Assembly (NCBI RefSeq): GCF_003852495.1
Contig: NZ_QAJI01000005.1
Span: forward strand, 645,616-685,001
Length of the DNA stretch: 39,386 bases
Reading direction: 5' to 3'
Source: Taibaiella sp. KBW10
Lineage (GTDB): Bacteria > Bacteroidota > Bacteroidia > Chitinophagales > Chitinophagaceae
Made by a program: the position numbers and the translations under genes
Notes under the pieces: generated by a model
Told to the model about the DNA's origin: nothing
The model's input: the letters and a program-made list of their open reading frames with translations, nothing else
The model's database searches: none
In this document: one piece after another, positions 1 through 7,281 of the stretch
Layout of the letters: each line of letters opens with the position of its first letter
Position numbering within the stretch: position 1 is the first letter of the stretch

Positions 1-33
1 GCGGTTTCTTTTTATGTAATCCTGATTAGGAAC

Positions 34-483
34 TTATCTTAATCTATCGAGTGATTTGATGAGCTTTTCATCTTTTCGGATGCCTCTTAAGGCAAAAATT
101 AAAAAGAAAACCGTAATAAAAGGTAAGAACATTCCGATCCATAAGTTTCCTTGTGCGCCGGGATAGTTGTTCCAGAAACTATTTAAGCCTACAAAAAGCC
201 AGAAGAGCAAGCCTATGCTCAAGAGTATATTGATCCATATCAGTCCTATTTGGCGTTTCCTGTTTTTAAACATAAAGATGCTCACCAAACTGATTATAGT
301 ACTCAATCCGGCTAAAACAATGGCCAGGTAATCGTTCTTGATATTCGTGATTTTTCGAAGGCTATTCAGCGCTTCGGCAGTAAGCTCCATCGTTGGCGAG
401 CTTTGATAAACATTAAAATAGAACATCCCCGCCATCGCAAGTCCTGCTAATAAAAGCCATACCGATTGTATTCTTTGAATCAT
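34..483 (-). CDS. DUF4293 family membrane protein
   Basis: A 149-residue protein with four hydrophobic segments (about residues 7-26, 52-72, 78-100 and 112-132) and a short basic C-terminal tail, so an integral inner-membrane protein. Length, four-helix layout and the N-terminal MIQRIQSVWLLLA signature fit the DUF4293 family, which is found in Bacteroidota and has no established function. It starts 12 nt after the serS stop codon on the same strand and is probably co-transcribed with serS. Nothing in the sequence suggests an enzyme: there are no conserved charged clusters inside the helices. Family assignment is from memory of the signature, function is unknown. Confidence 0.8.
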   Translation of the reverse strand: MIQRIQSVWLLLAGLAMAGMFYFNVYQSSPTMELTAEALNSLRKITNIKNDYLAIVLAGLSTIISLVSIFMFKNRKRQIGLIWINILLSIGLLFWLFVGLNSFWNNYPGAQGNLWIGMFLPFITVFFLIFALRGIRKDEKLIKSLDRLR

Positions 484-495
484 ATTGTTGTGAGA

Positions 496-1773
496 TTAGT
501 TGATGAGATCGAAAGGTACATAATTTTTAAGAACTTCGGGAATACGGATACCTTCTGCCGTCTGGTTGTTTTCAAGGATACAGGCCAGTATTCTCGGTAA
601 AGCCAAAGAGCTGCCATTCAGAGAATGTAACAGTTCTGCCTTGCCTTCTTCATTCCGGTAACGAATCTTCATCCTGTTGGTCTGAAAGCTTTCAAAGTTA
701 GATACAGAGCTTACTTCAAGCCAGCGCTCTTGTGCGGCACTATATACTTCGAAATCGTAGGTGAGTGCAGAGGTAAAGCTCATATCCCCACCGCAAAGCC
801 GTAAAATACGGTATGGCAGGTTCAATGCCTGAAGTAATTTCTCAATATGCAATACCATCTCTTCCAGTACTGCATAAGAAGTTTCCGGTTTTACTAATTG
901 TACGATCTCGACCTTATCAAATTGGTGCAAACGGTTTAGGCCGCGCACATCTTTACCATAGCTTCCGGCCTCTCTTCTGAAACAAGGCGTATAGCCCGTC
1001 ATCTTGATCGGGAGCTGCTCTGCTTTCACGATTTCATCCCGGTAAATATTCGTTACCGGTACTTCCGCTGTTGGGATCAGGAAGAAATTGTCTTCCGTTG
1101 CATGGTACATTTGTCCTTCCTTATCCGGCAACTGTCCGGTACCATAAGCAGAAGCTTCATTTACCAAATGGGGTACCTGTACTTCTTCAAAGCCTGCAGC
1201 GGTATTGTAATCCAGGAAGTATTGAATCAAGCCACGTTGCAAACGGGCACCTTTGCCACGATATACGGGAAAGCCGCTACCGGTAAGCTTATTGCCCAAT
1301 TCGAAATCGATAATATTGTATTTACTTGTCAATTCCCAATGCGGTAAAGCGCCTTCCGGAAACTCCGGAATAGTACCGCCGCTGCGCACCGTTTCATTCT
1401 CTTCGGGCGTGATGCCTTCCGGTACACTGCTGTGCGGCAGGTTGGGCAGGGAAATGATTTTATCCGTAAGTTCTTGTTCCAGGCCGGCAAGGTTCGCCTG
1501 CAGCGTTGCTGCTTGCTCTTTCTGAGCGGCTACTTCCTTCTTTGCGGCTTCGGCCTGTTCTTTTTCACCTTTGGCCATCAGGGCACCGATGCTTTTGGAC
1601 GCCTGATTCATACTCGCCGTAAGCGATTCTGATTGTTGTTGGATATGTCTTTTTTGCTCGTCCAGGGCGATGATTTCCTCTACAATGCCGAGCTGTTTAA
1701 AGTTCTTTTTCTTAAGACCATTCAAGATCCTTTCTTTTTCCTGCGCTTGTCTGAATAGCGTAATTGGTAGCAT
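496..1773 (-). CDS. serS: Seryl-tRNA synthetase
   Basis: Class II aminoacyl-tRNA synthetase that charges tRNA-Ser (and tRNA-Sec where present) in the cytosol. The N-terminal part (about residues 1-110) is a Gln/Ala/Lys-rich helical hairpin, the long coiled-coil arm that grips the variable arm of tRNA-Ser. The catalytic core follows, with the TAEVP serine-binding segment, motif 2 (CFRREAGSYGKDVRGLNRLH) and motif 3 (NGSSLALPRILACILENNQ). The reading frame is open further upstream to 1932, but the ATG at 1773 gives 425 residues, the usual length, and the extra 53 residues are not SerRS-like and run into the tRNA promoter region. Likely forms an operon with the DUF4293 gene downstream. Confident assignment. 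Confidence 0.97.
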   Translation of the reverse strand: MLPITLFRQAQEKERILNGLKKKNFKQLGIVEEIIALDEQKRHIQQQSESLTASMNQASKSIGALMAKGEKEQAEAAKKEVAAQKEQAATLQANLAGLEQELTDKIISLPNLPHSSVPEGITPEENETVRSGGTIPEFPEGALPHWELTSKYNIIDFELGNKLTGSGFPVYRGKGARLQRGLIQYFLDYNTAAGFEEVQVPHLVNEASAYGTGQLPDKEGQMYHATEDNFFLIPTAEVPVTNIYRDEIVKAEQLPIKMTGYTPCFRREAGSYGKDVRGLNRLHQFDKVEIVQLVKPETSYAVLEEMVLHIEKLLQALNLPYRILRLCGGDMSFTSALTYDFEVYSAAQERWLEVSSVSNFESFQTNRMKIRYRNEEGKAELLHSLNGSSLALPRILACILENNQTAEGIRIPEVLKNYVPFDLIN

Positions 1774-1939
1774 AATGATTCTATTTTTGCTGTAATATTT
1801 TACTATTTGCAAATGTATTAATTTGTTGCTGGACTTACGCATTAAATTGAAGTGACCCCTATTTTCTTCGAATGGGCTCATAGGTTGGGCTACAGAACAT
1901 ATAAGCAGAAAAATTCTTTGAAAAAAAAGCAAAAAAATT

Positions 1940-1969
1940 TTTGCTGTTAAAAAAAGTTAATTACCTTTG
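1940..1969 (+). promoter_or_regulatory. Promoter of the tRNA array
   Basis: TTTG at 1940-1943 and TACCTTTG at 1962-1969, separated by 18 nt, match the Bacteroidota primary sigma consensus (TTTG at -33, TAnnTTTG at -7). It lies 47 nt upstream of the first tRNA gene and fires away from serS. It is the expected strong promoter for the tRNA-tuf transcript. Confidence 0.75.
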
Positions 1970-2015
1970 CAATCCCAAAAGGGGAAAAAGTTCTTTCAAA
2001 AACAAAAAATAACGC

Positions 2016-2088
2016 GCCGCTTTAGCTCAGTTGGTAGAGCAGCTGATTTGTAATCAGCAGGTCGCTGGTTCAAGTCCGGCAAGCGGCT
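2016..2088 (+). tRNA. tRNA-Thr (UGU)
   Basis: A 73-nt cloverleaf. The acceptor stem GCCGCTT pairs with AAGCGGC, with T as discriminator. The D arm contains AGCTCAGTTGGTAGAGC. The anticodon stem GCTGA/TCAGC encloses the loop TTTGTAA, giving anticodon TGT at 2049-2051. The T arm holds GGTTCAAGTCC. The 3' CCA is not encoded. First gene of a four-tRNA array that precedes tuf. Confidence 0.96.
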
Positions 2089-2146
2089 CTCATTGAGATT
2101 TGATGTGACGTGCAGCAATGTTCTTTCATATCTTTTTGTTTCAATC

Positions 2147-2229
2147 GGGTAGGTGGCCGAGTGGTTAAAGGCGGCAGACTGTAAATCTGCTCACTCACGT
2201 GTACGGAGGTTCGAATCCTTCCCTGCCCA
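2147..2229 (+). tRNA. tRNA-Tyr (GUA)
   Basis: An 83-nt class II tRNA with a long variable arm (CTCACTCACGTGTACGGAG region), as expected for bacterial tRNA-Tyr. The acceptor stem GGGTAGG pairs with CCTGCCC with one T-G wobble, and A is the discriminator. The anticodon loop CTGTAAA gives GTA at 2181-2183. CCA is not encoded. Second gene of the array. Confidence 0.95.
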
Positions 2230-2267
2230 CTTTTTTGTTAGCAAACCGGTTTTACCTGTTTGTTTTT

Positions 2268-2340
2268 GCGGGAGTAGCTCAATTGGTAGAGCGACAGCCT
2301 TCCAAGCTGTAGGTCGCGAGTTCGAGACTCGTCTCCCGCT
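2268..2340 (+). tRNA. tRNA-Gly (UCC)
   Basis: A 73-nt cloverleaf. The acceptor stem GCGGGAG pairs with CTCCCGC, discriminator T. The anticodon stem ACAGC/GCTGT encloses CTTCCAA, giving anticodon TCC at 2301-2303. The T arm contains GAGTTCGAGACTC. CCA is not encoded. Third gene of the array. Confidence 0.96.
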
Positions 2341-2442
2341 CATTTAAAATTATAATTCGAATGAATTGTTGTATGGTATGTTAAATGTTGTTGCATTACA
2401 ACAAATGCCCTGCCTCAATTCATTTTTTTTGTAGTAAAACAA

Positions 2443-2514
<72 letters not shown>

Positions 2515-2608
2515 CATTATTTTAATGGGCTTTTTGCCTTTATTTATGTGTGGAGATAGTATAATCTGTTACAATAAATATAAATTTAATATAATGTGCA
2601 CTTAATAA

Positions 2609-2640
2609 TTTGTACAATATAAAAAATATACATACATTTG
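2609..2640 (+). promoter_or_regulatory. Promoter of tuf
   Basis: TTTG at 2609-2612 and TACATTTG at 2633-2640 with a 20-nt spacer are an exact match to the Bacteroidota housekeeping promoter. It sits between the last tRNA and tuf, so tuf can be transcribed both by read-through from the tRNA promoter and from its own strong promoter. The leader that follows (about 70 nt) is A-rich and lacks a Shine-Dalgarno motif, typical of highly expressed genes in this phylum. Confidence 0.8.
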
Positions 2641-2719
2641 CAATCTATTTTGAAAAAGAAATAGAACAATTAAGTATAAATTTTTAAAAATTAACACAAC
2701 TCTTTAAAAAAAAATAACA

Positions 2720-3907
2720 ATGGCAAAAGAGACCTTTAGCAGGGAGAAACCCCACGTAAACATTGGTACAATCGGTCACGTTGACCACGGAAAAACAACT
2801 TTAACAGCTGCTATTACTTCTGTATTGGCGTCCAAAGGTATGGCTGCTAAAAAAGGTTATGATGAAATTGATGGTGCTCCGGAAGAGAGAGAGCGTGGTA
2901 TCACGATCAACACTGCACACGTAGAGTATCAAACTGTAAACCGTCACTATGCGCACGTTGACTGTCCAGGTCACGCCGATTATGTAAAAAACATGATCAC
3001 TGGTGCTGCACAGATGGATGGTGCGATCTTGGTAGTAGCTGCTACTGATGGTCCGATGCCTCAAACTAAAGAACACATCTTGTTGGCTCGCCAGGTAGGT
3101 GTACCTCGTATCGTTGTTTTCATGAACAAAGTTGACTTAGTTGATGATCCAGAGATCTTGGAATTAGTTGAATTAGAAGTTCGCGAATTATTATCTAAAT
3201 ACGATTATGATGGTGATAATACACCAATCATCAAAGGTTCTGCATTAGCTGGATTGAATGGTTCTGAAGAGGGCGTTGCTCAAATCGAAGAATTAATGGC
3301 TGCTGTAGATGAGTGGATTCCTTTGCCTCCACGTGCTATTGATCAAGCATTCTTGATGTCTGTAGAAGATGTATTTACGATCACTGGTCGTGGTACAGTT
3401 GCTACTGGTCGTATCGAGCGTGGTGTGATCAATGTAGGTGATAACGTTGAAATCGTTGGTTTTAACGAATCTCCTTTGACTTCTACTTGTACAGGTGTTG
3501 AGATGTTCAAAAAATTATTGGATCGTGGTGAAGCTGGTGATAATGCAGGTTTATTATTACGTGGTATCGAGAAAAAAGATATCCGTCGTGGTATGGTAAT
3601 CTGTGCTCCAAAATCAATCACTCCGCACACTGAGTTCAAAGGTGAAGTTTACGTACTTTCTAAAGAAGAAGGTGGACGTCATACTCCATTCTTTAACAAA
3701 TATCGCCCTCAATTCTATTTCCGTACTACAGACATCACTGGTGAGTGTATGTTACCTGAAGGAACTGAAATGGTAATGCCTGGTGATAACGTGAATATGC
3801 ACGTGAAATTGATCGCTCCAATCGCAATGGAAAAAGGTTTGAAATTTGCGATTCGTGAAGGTGGCCGTACTGTAGGTGCTGGTCAAGTTACCGAGATCGT
3901 TAAATAA
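2720..3907 (+). CDS. tuf: Elongation factor Tu
   Basis: GTPase that delivers aminoacyl-tRNA to the ribosomal A site. The 395-residue length is standard. The GTP-binding motifs are intact: G1 GHVDHGKT (19-26), the DCPGH switch II motif (81-85), NKVD (136-139) and the GSAL segment near residue 174. The beta-barrel domains 2 and 3 follow (from about residue 210), with the conserved [13 protein letters not shown] run near the start of domain 2. Codon use is strongly biased (GGT, CGT, GTT rich) compared with neighbours, as expected for one of the most abundant proteins. A hairpin terminator follows directly. In many bacteria tuf in this setting continues into trpT-secE-nusG-rplK; here it does not. 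Confidence 0.99.
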   Translation: MAKETFSREKPHVNIGTIGHVDHGKTTLTAAITSVLASKGMAAKKGYDEIDGAPEERERGITINTAHVEYQTVNRHYAHVDCPGHADYVKNMITGAAQMDGAILVVAATDGPMPQTKEHILLARQVGVPRIVVFMNKVDLVDDPEILELVELEVRELLSKYDYDGDNTPIIKGSALAGLNGSEEGVAQIEELMAAVDEWIPLPPRAIDQAFLMSVEDVFTITGRGTVATGRIERGVINVGDNVEIVGFNESPLTSTCTGVEMFKKLLDRGEAGDNAGLLLRGIEKKDIRRGMVICAPKSITPHTEFKGEVYVLSKEEGGRHTPFFNKYRPQFYFRTTDITGECMLPEGTEMVMPGDNVNMHVKLIAPIAMEKGLKFAIREGGRTVGAGQVTEIVK

Positions 3908-3928
3908 GAATTACCTTCTTAGATATAG

Positions 3929-3960
3929 AAAATGCCTCCGAATTTCGGAGGCATTTTTTT
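3929..3960 (+). terminator. Rho-independent terminator of tuf
   Basis: TGCCTCCG (3933-3940) pairs with CGGAGGCA (3946-3953) around a 5-nt loop and is followed by seven Ts. It lies 21 nt after the tuf stop codon. Confidence 0.9.
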
Positions 3961-4059
3961 GTGCTTCTATTTTACCTTGAAGTGACTATAATGCACAATG
4001 CACCCTGAAAACATGGTTAACGCATTGAAAAAGAATACATAAACATAATATGACATCCT

Positions 4060-4067
4060 TAACTTTG
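4060..4067 (+). promoter_or_regulatory. Possible -7 element for the endonuclease gene
   Basis: TAACTTTG matches the TAnnTTTG consensus and lies 18 nt upstream of the ATG at 4086. No convincing TTTG element is found at the expected distance upstream, so this is a partial match only. Confidence 0.4.
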
Positions 4068-4085
4068 TAGCTGAAACGGTTATTT

Positions 4086-5942
4086 ATGCGTAATATTTTC
4101 TTTCTTGTTATTCTTTTTATTTACAGTAGCTTGGCTCTGGCTCAGGGCCCGGGCAATTATTATTCGGGTACGCTGAACCTGCAGGGATATACCCTGAAAG
4201 CAAAGCTACATGAGCTTGTTGCTAAAAAAACGACGAGTTGGAACTATGGGGATTTACCCCTGTTTTATGAACAAACCGACCGGGATCTGTACTACGAGCA
4301 GGATAGCTCGATAATTGATATCTATTCCGAAAACCCTTCGGGTGTTGATCCCTACAACTACTATTACCAAAATAACAGCCTGATCAGCGGCGCGGCTACA
4401 GAAGGACTGGGTTGGAACAGAGAGCATATCTACTCTCAAAGCTTTTTTAATAGTTATTACCCCATGTATTCCGATTTGCATTTTATTGTGCCTACAGATG
4501 CACGGGTCAATCAAAGACGCAGTAATTTTCCTTTTGCCAAAGTGGGTACCGCAGCGTTTACCTCTCTGAACGGAACCAAAGTCGGACCCTCGGCCACTCC
4601 TAATTATACCAATACGGTTACGGAACCCATAGATGCCTTTAAAGGCGATGTCGCGCGGATGCTGATGTATGTTGCCGTGCGCTATGAAAATATGCTTCCC
4701 TTTTTTCAGTATAGTAATGTTAGAAATCCGCTGGATAGCCTGAGCGAGCAATCATTTAAGAATTGGTATATTCCTTTATTATTGAGTTGGAATCAATTAG
4801 ATCCGGTATCACAAAAAGAGATCGATCGTAATAATACTGTATACACCTTACAGGGTAACCGTAATCCATTTATCGACCATCCGGAATGGGCGCAGGCAAT
4901 ATGGGGGGTGCTTCCTGCCGATACGAGCAGACCTGATGCGCCTTACCAGGTTAGTATGGTACAGAAAGGTAAATCTTTTATAAGCGTAACATGGCCATAC
5001 GTTCAGGGAAATGGTTGGGCATACGAAGTTTTTTTGAATGGCGCCTATCAGGGTTCGACCAGAGCACTTAACTATACGTTCAACCACCTTAACCCGAATA
5101 CCCCTTACGAGATCAAAGTGCGCAGTTATTCACAGAGCTATGTCAAGAGCGACTTCACTGCGCCGATAAATGTAACTACTGCCGATACCGATACCTTTGC
5201 CAACGATTTGCTCATCACAAAATTTATTGTGGGTACCGATTATAATAAAGCGATTGAAATCAGTAACCAAACCGGCTATGCTGTAGACCTGAGACATTAT
5301 TACCTCAACATGCGGCAGGAGAATAATACTTCCGGCGCACTGTATTGGTCTTCCAATAAAATTCAGTTAGAAGGTACTTTAGCCCACAACCGGAAACTGG
5401 TAATCATTAATCCCAAAGCGCAATTAACCTGCTTTGACCAGGACAGTGCCGATATTATCTCCAATGGCTTGCCGATGAACTTTGACGGGAAGCTGGCCCT
5501 GGATTTGCTGTATGACAATACACCCATCGATCGTATGGGAGATGCTTCGGTCATCGGGAATTATGCAGTGCATAAAAGCCTTTACCGAAAAGAGCATATT
5601 AAAAACCCTGTAATAGCTTTTGATACGGCACAATGGACGGTTTATCCGGTGGATTATTGTGAGGGTTTAGGCAATCCCGAGTCAACCACCGGAATCGCCA
5701 AGACAATTGTGCAAAAAGCATTTAAAATCTATCCAAACCCGGTAAAAGGAGGTACTGTATCTTTTACCGGAACTGCCTTAGAAAGGGTACAGGAAGTGCA
5801 ACTGATTTCGATGGAGGGGAAGGTATTGCAGACCTATTGCCAGCCATTTAGAACAGGCAACAGCATCGTATTACCCTATCAAATAAAGGGATTGTATCTC
5901 CTGATTATCGACGGGATTGCTTACCGTATTGTTGTAGAATAA
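4086..5942 (+). CDS. Secreted endonuclease I with FnIII, lamin-tail and T9SS sorting domains
   Basis: A 618-residue exported nuclease. Residues 1-19 are a signal peptide ending ALA-Q. Residues 20-270 form an endonuclease I (EndA/NucM/Vvn, beta-beta-alpha-metal) domain: WNREH at 110-114 gives the metal ligand E113 and general base H114, followed by YSDLHFIVPTDARVN (128-142) and N147 as the second metal ligand by analogy with Vvn. A fibronectin type III domain (about 284-366), a lamin-tail-like domain (about 372-525, with the KAIEISNQTG signature) and a type A T9SS sorting domain (about 545-618, beginning FKIYPNP) follow. Likely released or anchored at the cell surface to degrade extracellular DNA for nutrient or phosphate use. 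Specificity (DNA versus RNA) is not determinable here. Convergent with the next gene, with only 51 bp between and no clear terminator. Confidence 0.9.
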   Translation: MRNIFFLVILFIYSSLALAQGPGNYYSGTLNLQGYTLKAKLHELVAKKTTSWNYGDLPLFYEQTDRDLYYEQDSSIIDIYSENPSGVDPYNYYYQNNSLISGAATEGLGWNREHIYSQSFFNSYYPMYSDLHFIVPTDARVNQRRSNFPFAKVGTAAFTSLNGTKVGPSATPNYTNTVTEPIDAFKGDVARMLMYVAVRYENMLPFFQYSNVRNPLDSLSEQSFKNWYIPLLLSWNQLDPVSQKEIDRNNTVYTLQGNRNPFIDHPEWAQAIWGVLPADTSRPDAPYQVSMVQKGKSFISVTWPYVQGNGWAYEVFLNGAYQGSTRALNYTFNHLNPNTPYEIKVRSYSQSYVKSDFTAPINVTTADTDTFANDLLITKFIVGTDYNKAIEISNQTGYAVDLRHYYLNMRQENNTSGALYWSSNKIQLEGTLAHNRKLVIINPKAQLTCFDQDSADIISNGLPMNFDGKLALDLLYDNTPIDRMGDASVIGNYAVHKSLYRKEHIKNPVIAFDTAQWTVYPVDYCEGLGNPESTTGIAKTIVQKAFKIYPNPVKGGTVSFTGTALERVQEVQLISMEGKVLQTYCQPFRTGNSIVLPYQIKGLYLLIIDGIAYRIVVE

Positions 5943-5993
5943 CGCATTTGTAATGTGTGCACTGCTTTTAGAACAATATAGGGGAGTCTCTAA

Positions 5994-6605
5994 TTACTCG
6001 CATAATTTATCGATAAAAAGGACGCCTTGAATATGGTCAAACTCATGCTGGAAGATCACGGCAGTAAAGTTTTCGGGTCGTACATGGCCGGAAAATTTCT
6101 CTTGTTTTAAGATGCCATTTTCATCATAATAACGCACCTCAATCCAGTCGTAGCGACGGGAATTACCCCTTATGTCGGGAATGGAAAGACATCCATCTCT
6201 TTTAAAGCAAACAGTTTCGGGTGCATGTGCGATGATCTTTGGATTGATGGCAACCTGTACCTTTTTTGACGTCTCATGAATACGGGTAAACAAGAAAATA
6301 TTTCTGTTGATGCCAATCTGAGGTGCGGCAATGCCGATCCCTTCCTCTTTGTCCATCGTGACCTGCATTCTTTTCAACAGTAGCGAGAGGTCCTTGTTAT
6401 TTTTTATCTTTTTCAAATCCCGGGAAGGCGTGCGTAAGATTTGTGAATCTTTAGGGTCTACAATCGTCAATACCCTGAAAGGATTGGCCTCTGTACCCGT
6501 ATGGATCAATGCCCGTTCCTGTTTGCTAAAGTTGAGCGCAGGACTGCATGCAGTAAGCATACCAAAACTGCTGATTAGGCATAATAAGAGAATTCGTTTT
6601 ATCAT
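5994..6605 (-). CDS. Peptide deformylase homologue with lipoprotein signal
   Basis: A 203-residue protein. All three peptide deformylase motifs are present: GIGIAAPQIG (motif I, 89-98), DGCLS (motif II, 137-141, Asp in place of the usual Glu) and HEFDH (motif III, 187-191). The metal ligands C139, H187 and H191 and catalytic E188 are intact, so activity is plausible. Unusually the protein begins with a basic, hydrophobic leader ending in the lipobox LTAC (C20), which predicts export and lipid anchoring, whereas housekeeping deformylase works on nascent chains in the cytosol. The catalytic domain is preceded by a short linker (21-45). It is either an exported formyl-peptide-processing enzyme or a membrane-tethered accessory; a separate housekeeping def should exist elsewhere. 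No gene symbol is given because this is probably not the primary def. Confidence 0.87.
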   Translation of the reverse strand: MIKRILLLCLISSFGMLTACSPALNFSKQERALIHTGTEANPFRVLTIVDPKDSQILRTPSRDLKKIKNNKDLSLLLKRMQVTMDKEEGIGIAAPQIGINRNIFLFTRIHETSKKVQVAINPKIIAHAPETVCFKRDGCLSIPDIRGNSRRYDWIEVRYYDENGILKQEKFSGHVRPENFTAVIFQHEFDHIQGVLFIDKLCE

Positions 6606-6736
6606 AGGAAAAGTAATAAGACCTTAAAAGTAAAACAATCTTCGCATTTTTAGGAAAGGGAAATAGTGGCGCACAATATGTTTATAAAATATTCATTATA
6701 TCTTCAATACATATATGATATATTGATAAATATAAA

Positions 6737-6744
6737 TACATTTG
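6737..6744 (+). promoter_or_regulatory. Possible -7 element
   Basis: TACATTTG, an exact TAnnTTTG match, lies 45 nt upstream of the ATG at 6789. No clear TTTG at the right distance upstream. The surrounding 6660-6740 sequence is very A/T-rich. Confidence 0.45.
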
Positions 6745-6788
6745 TAGGAGCAAAGCTTATTCTATCACTTCCTAAAAATAAAAACATC

Positions 6789-7205
6789 ATGACAAAAAAA
6801 TTACTATTCTTAGCCGTATTGCTGATCGGCAGTATTTATTCATTCGCACAAAAAGGACAGATCTGGCCCACACAGACCAGGCAAGAATTTGATATTGATA
6901 AAGAGGGTAACATAACAAAGGAATATGAATCGACGGATTATAATTCCTATTATTTATTCATCAATAACAATGAGTTCATCCATTGTACGGGGACCATTAC
7001 CAGTCTGTATAAGATCGTTAAGCGTACAGAAAAAAAAGGGGCCATGGAGTATACGACAGTAAGCGAAGTGGGTAATACCTATAAAATGACTTTTAATGAA
7101 GCGGAAAAGCATATTATCCTCACTTCTATAGACAGGGGGTATAGTATTTACCTTACCTGCCTGAAACCGTATCAAACAGAAGTATTTGACAATATTAACC
7201 GATAA
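6789..7205 (+). CDS. Small secreted protein of unknown function
   Basis: A 138-residue protein starting at ATG 6789; the frame is open for 41 codons further upstream, but the promoter-like TACATTTG lies inside that stretch and the chosen start gives a clean signal peptide (about residues 1-20, ending SFA-Q). The mature part is rich in charged and aromatic residues and reads like a small beta-sheet protein, with FDIDKEGNITKEYES near its start and two Cys residues. I do not recognise a family. Stand-alone unit flanked by divergent def and a bidirectional terminator. Likely periplasmic or surface located. Confidence 0.7.
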   Translation: MTKKLLFLAVLLIGSIYSFAQKGQIWPTQTRQEFDIDKEGNITKEYESTDYNSYYLFINNNEFIHCTGTITSLYKIVKRTEKKGAMEYTTVSEVGNTYKMTFNEAEKHIILTSIDRGYSIYLTCLKPYQTEVFDNINR

Positions 7206-7214
7206 GATCTATTG

Positions 7215-7255
7215 TAAGGACAAAGCCTCCGCATCATGCGGAGGCTTTGTCCTTA
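7215..7255. terminator. Bidirectional terminator hairpin
   Basis: A perfect 19-bp inverted repeat (7215-7233 with 7237-7255) around a 3-nt loop. It lies between convergent genes and carries A/T-rich flanks on both sides, so it can terminate transcription from both strands. Confidence 0.85.
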
Positions 7256-7281
7256 TATAAATTACAGTGTCGCCAAGCTTA

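Noticed and set aside
1774-1932. N-terminal extension of serS to 1932
   Set aside because: The extra 53 residues are unlike any SerRS N-terminus, and ATG 1773 gives the normal length and start of the coiled-coil arm.
2153-2347. Reading frame across the tRNA-Tyr and tRNA-Gly genes
   Set aside because: It is made entirely of tRNA sequence and has no protein-like composition.
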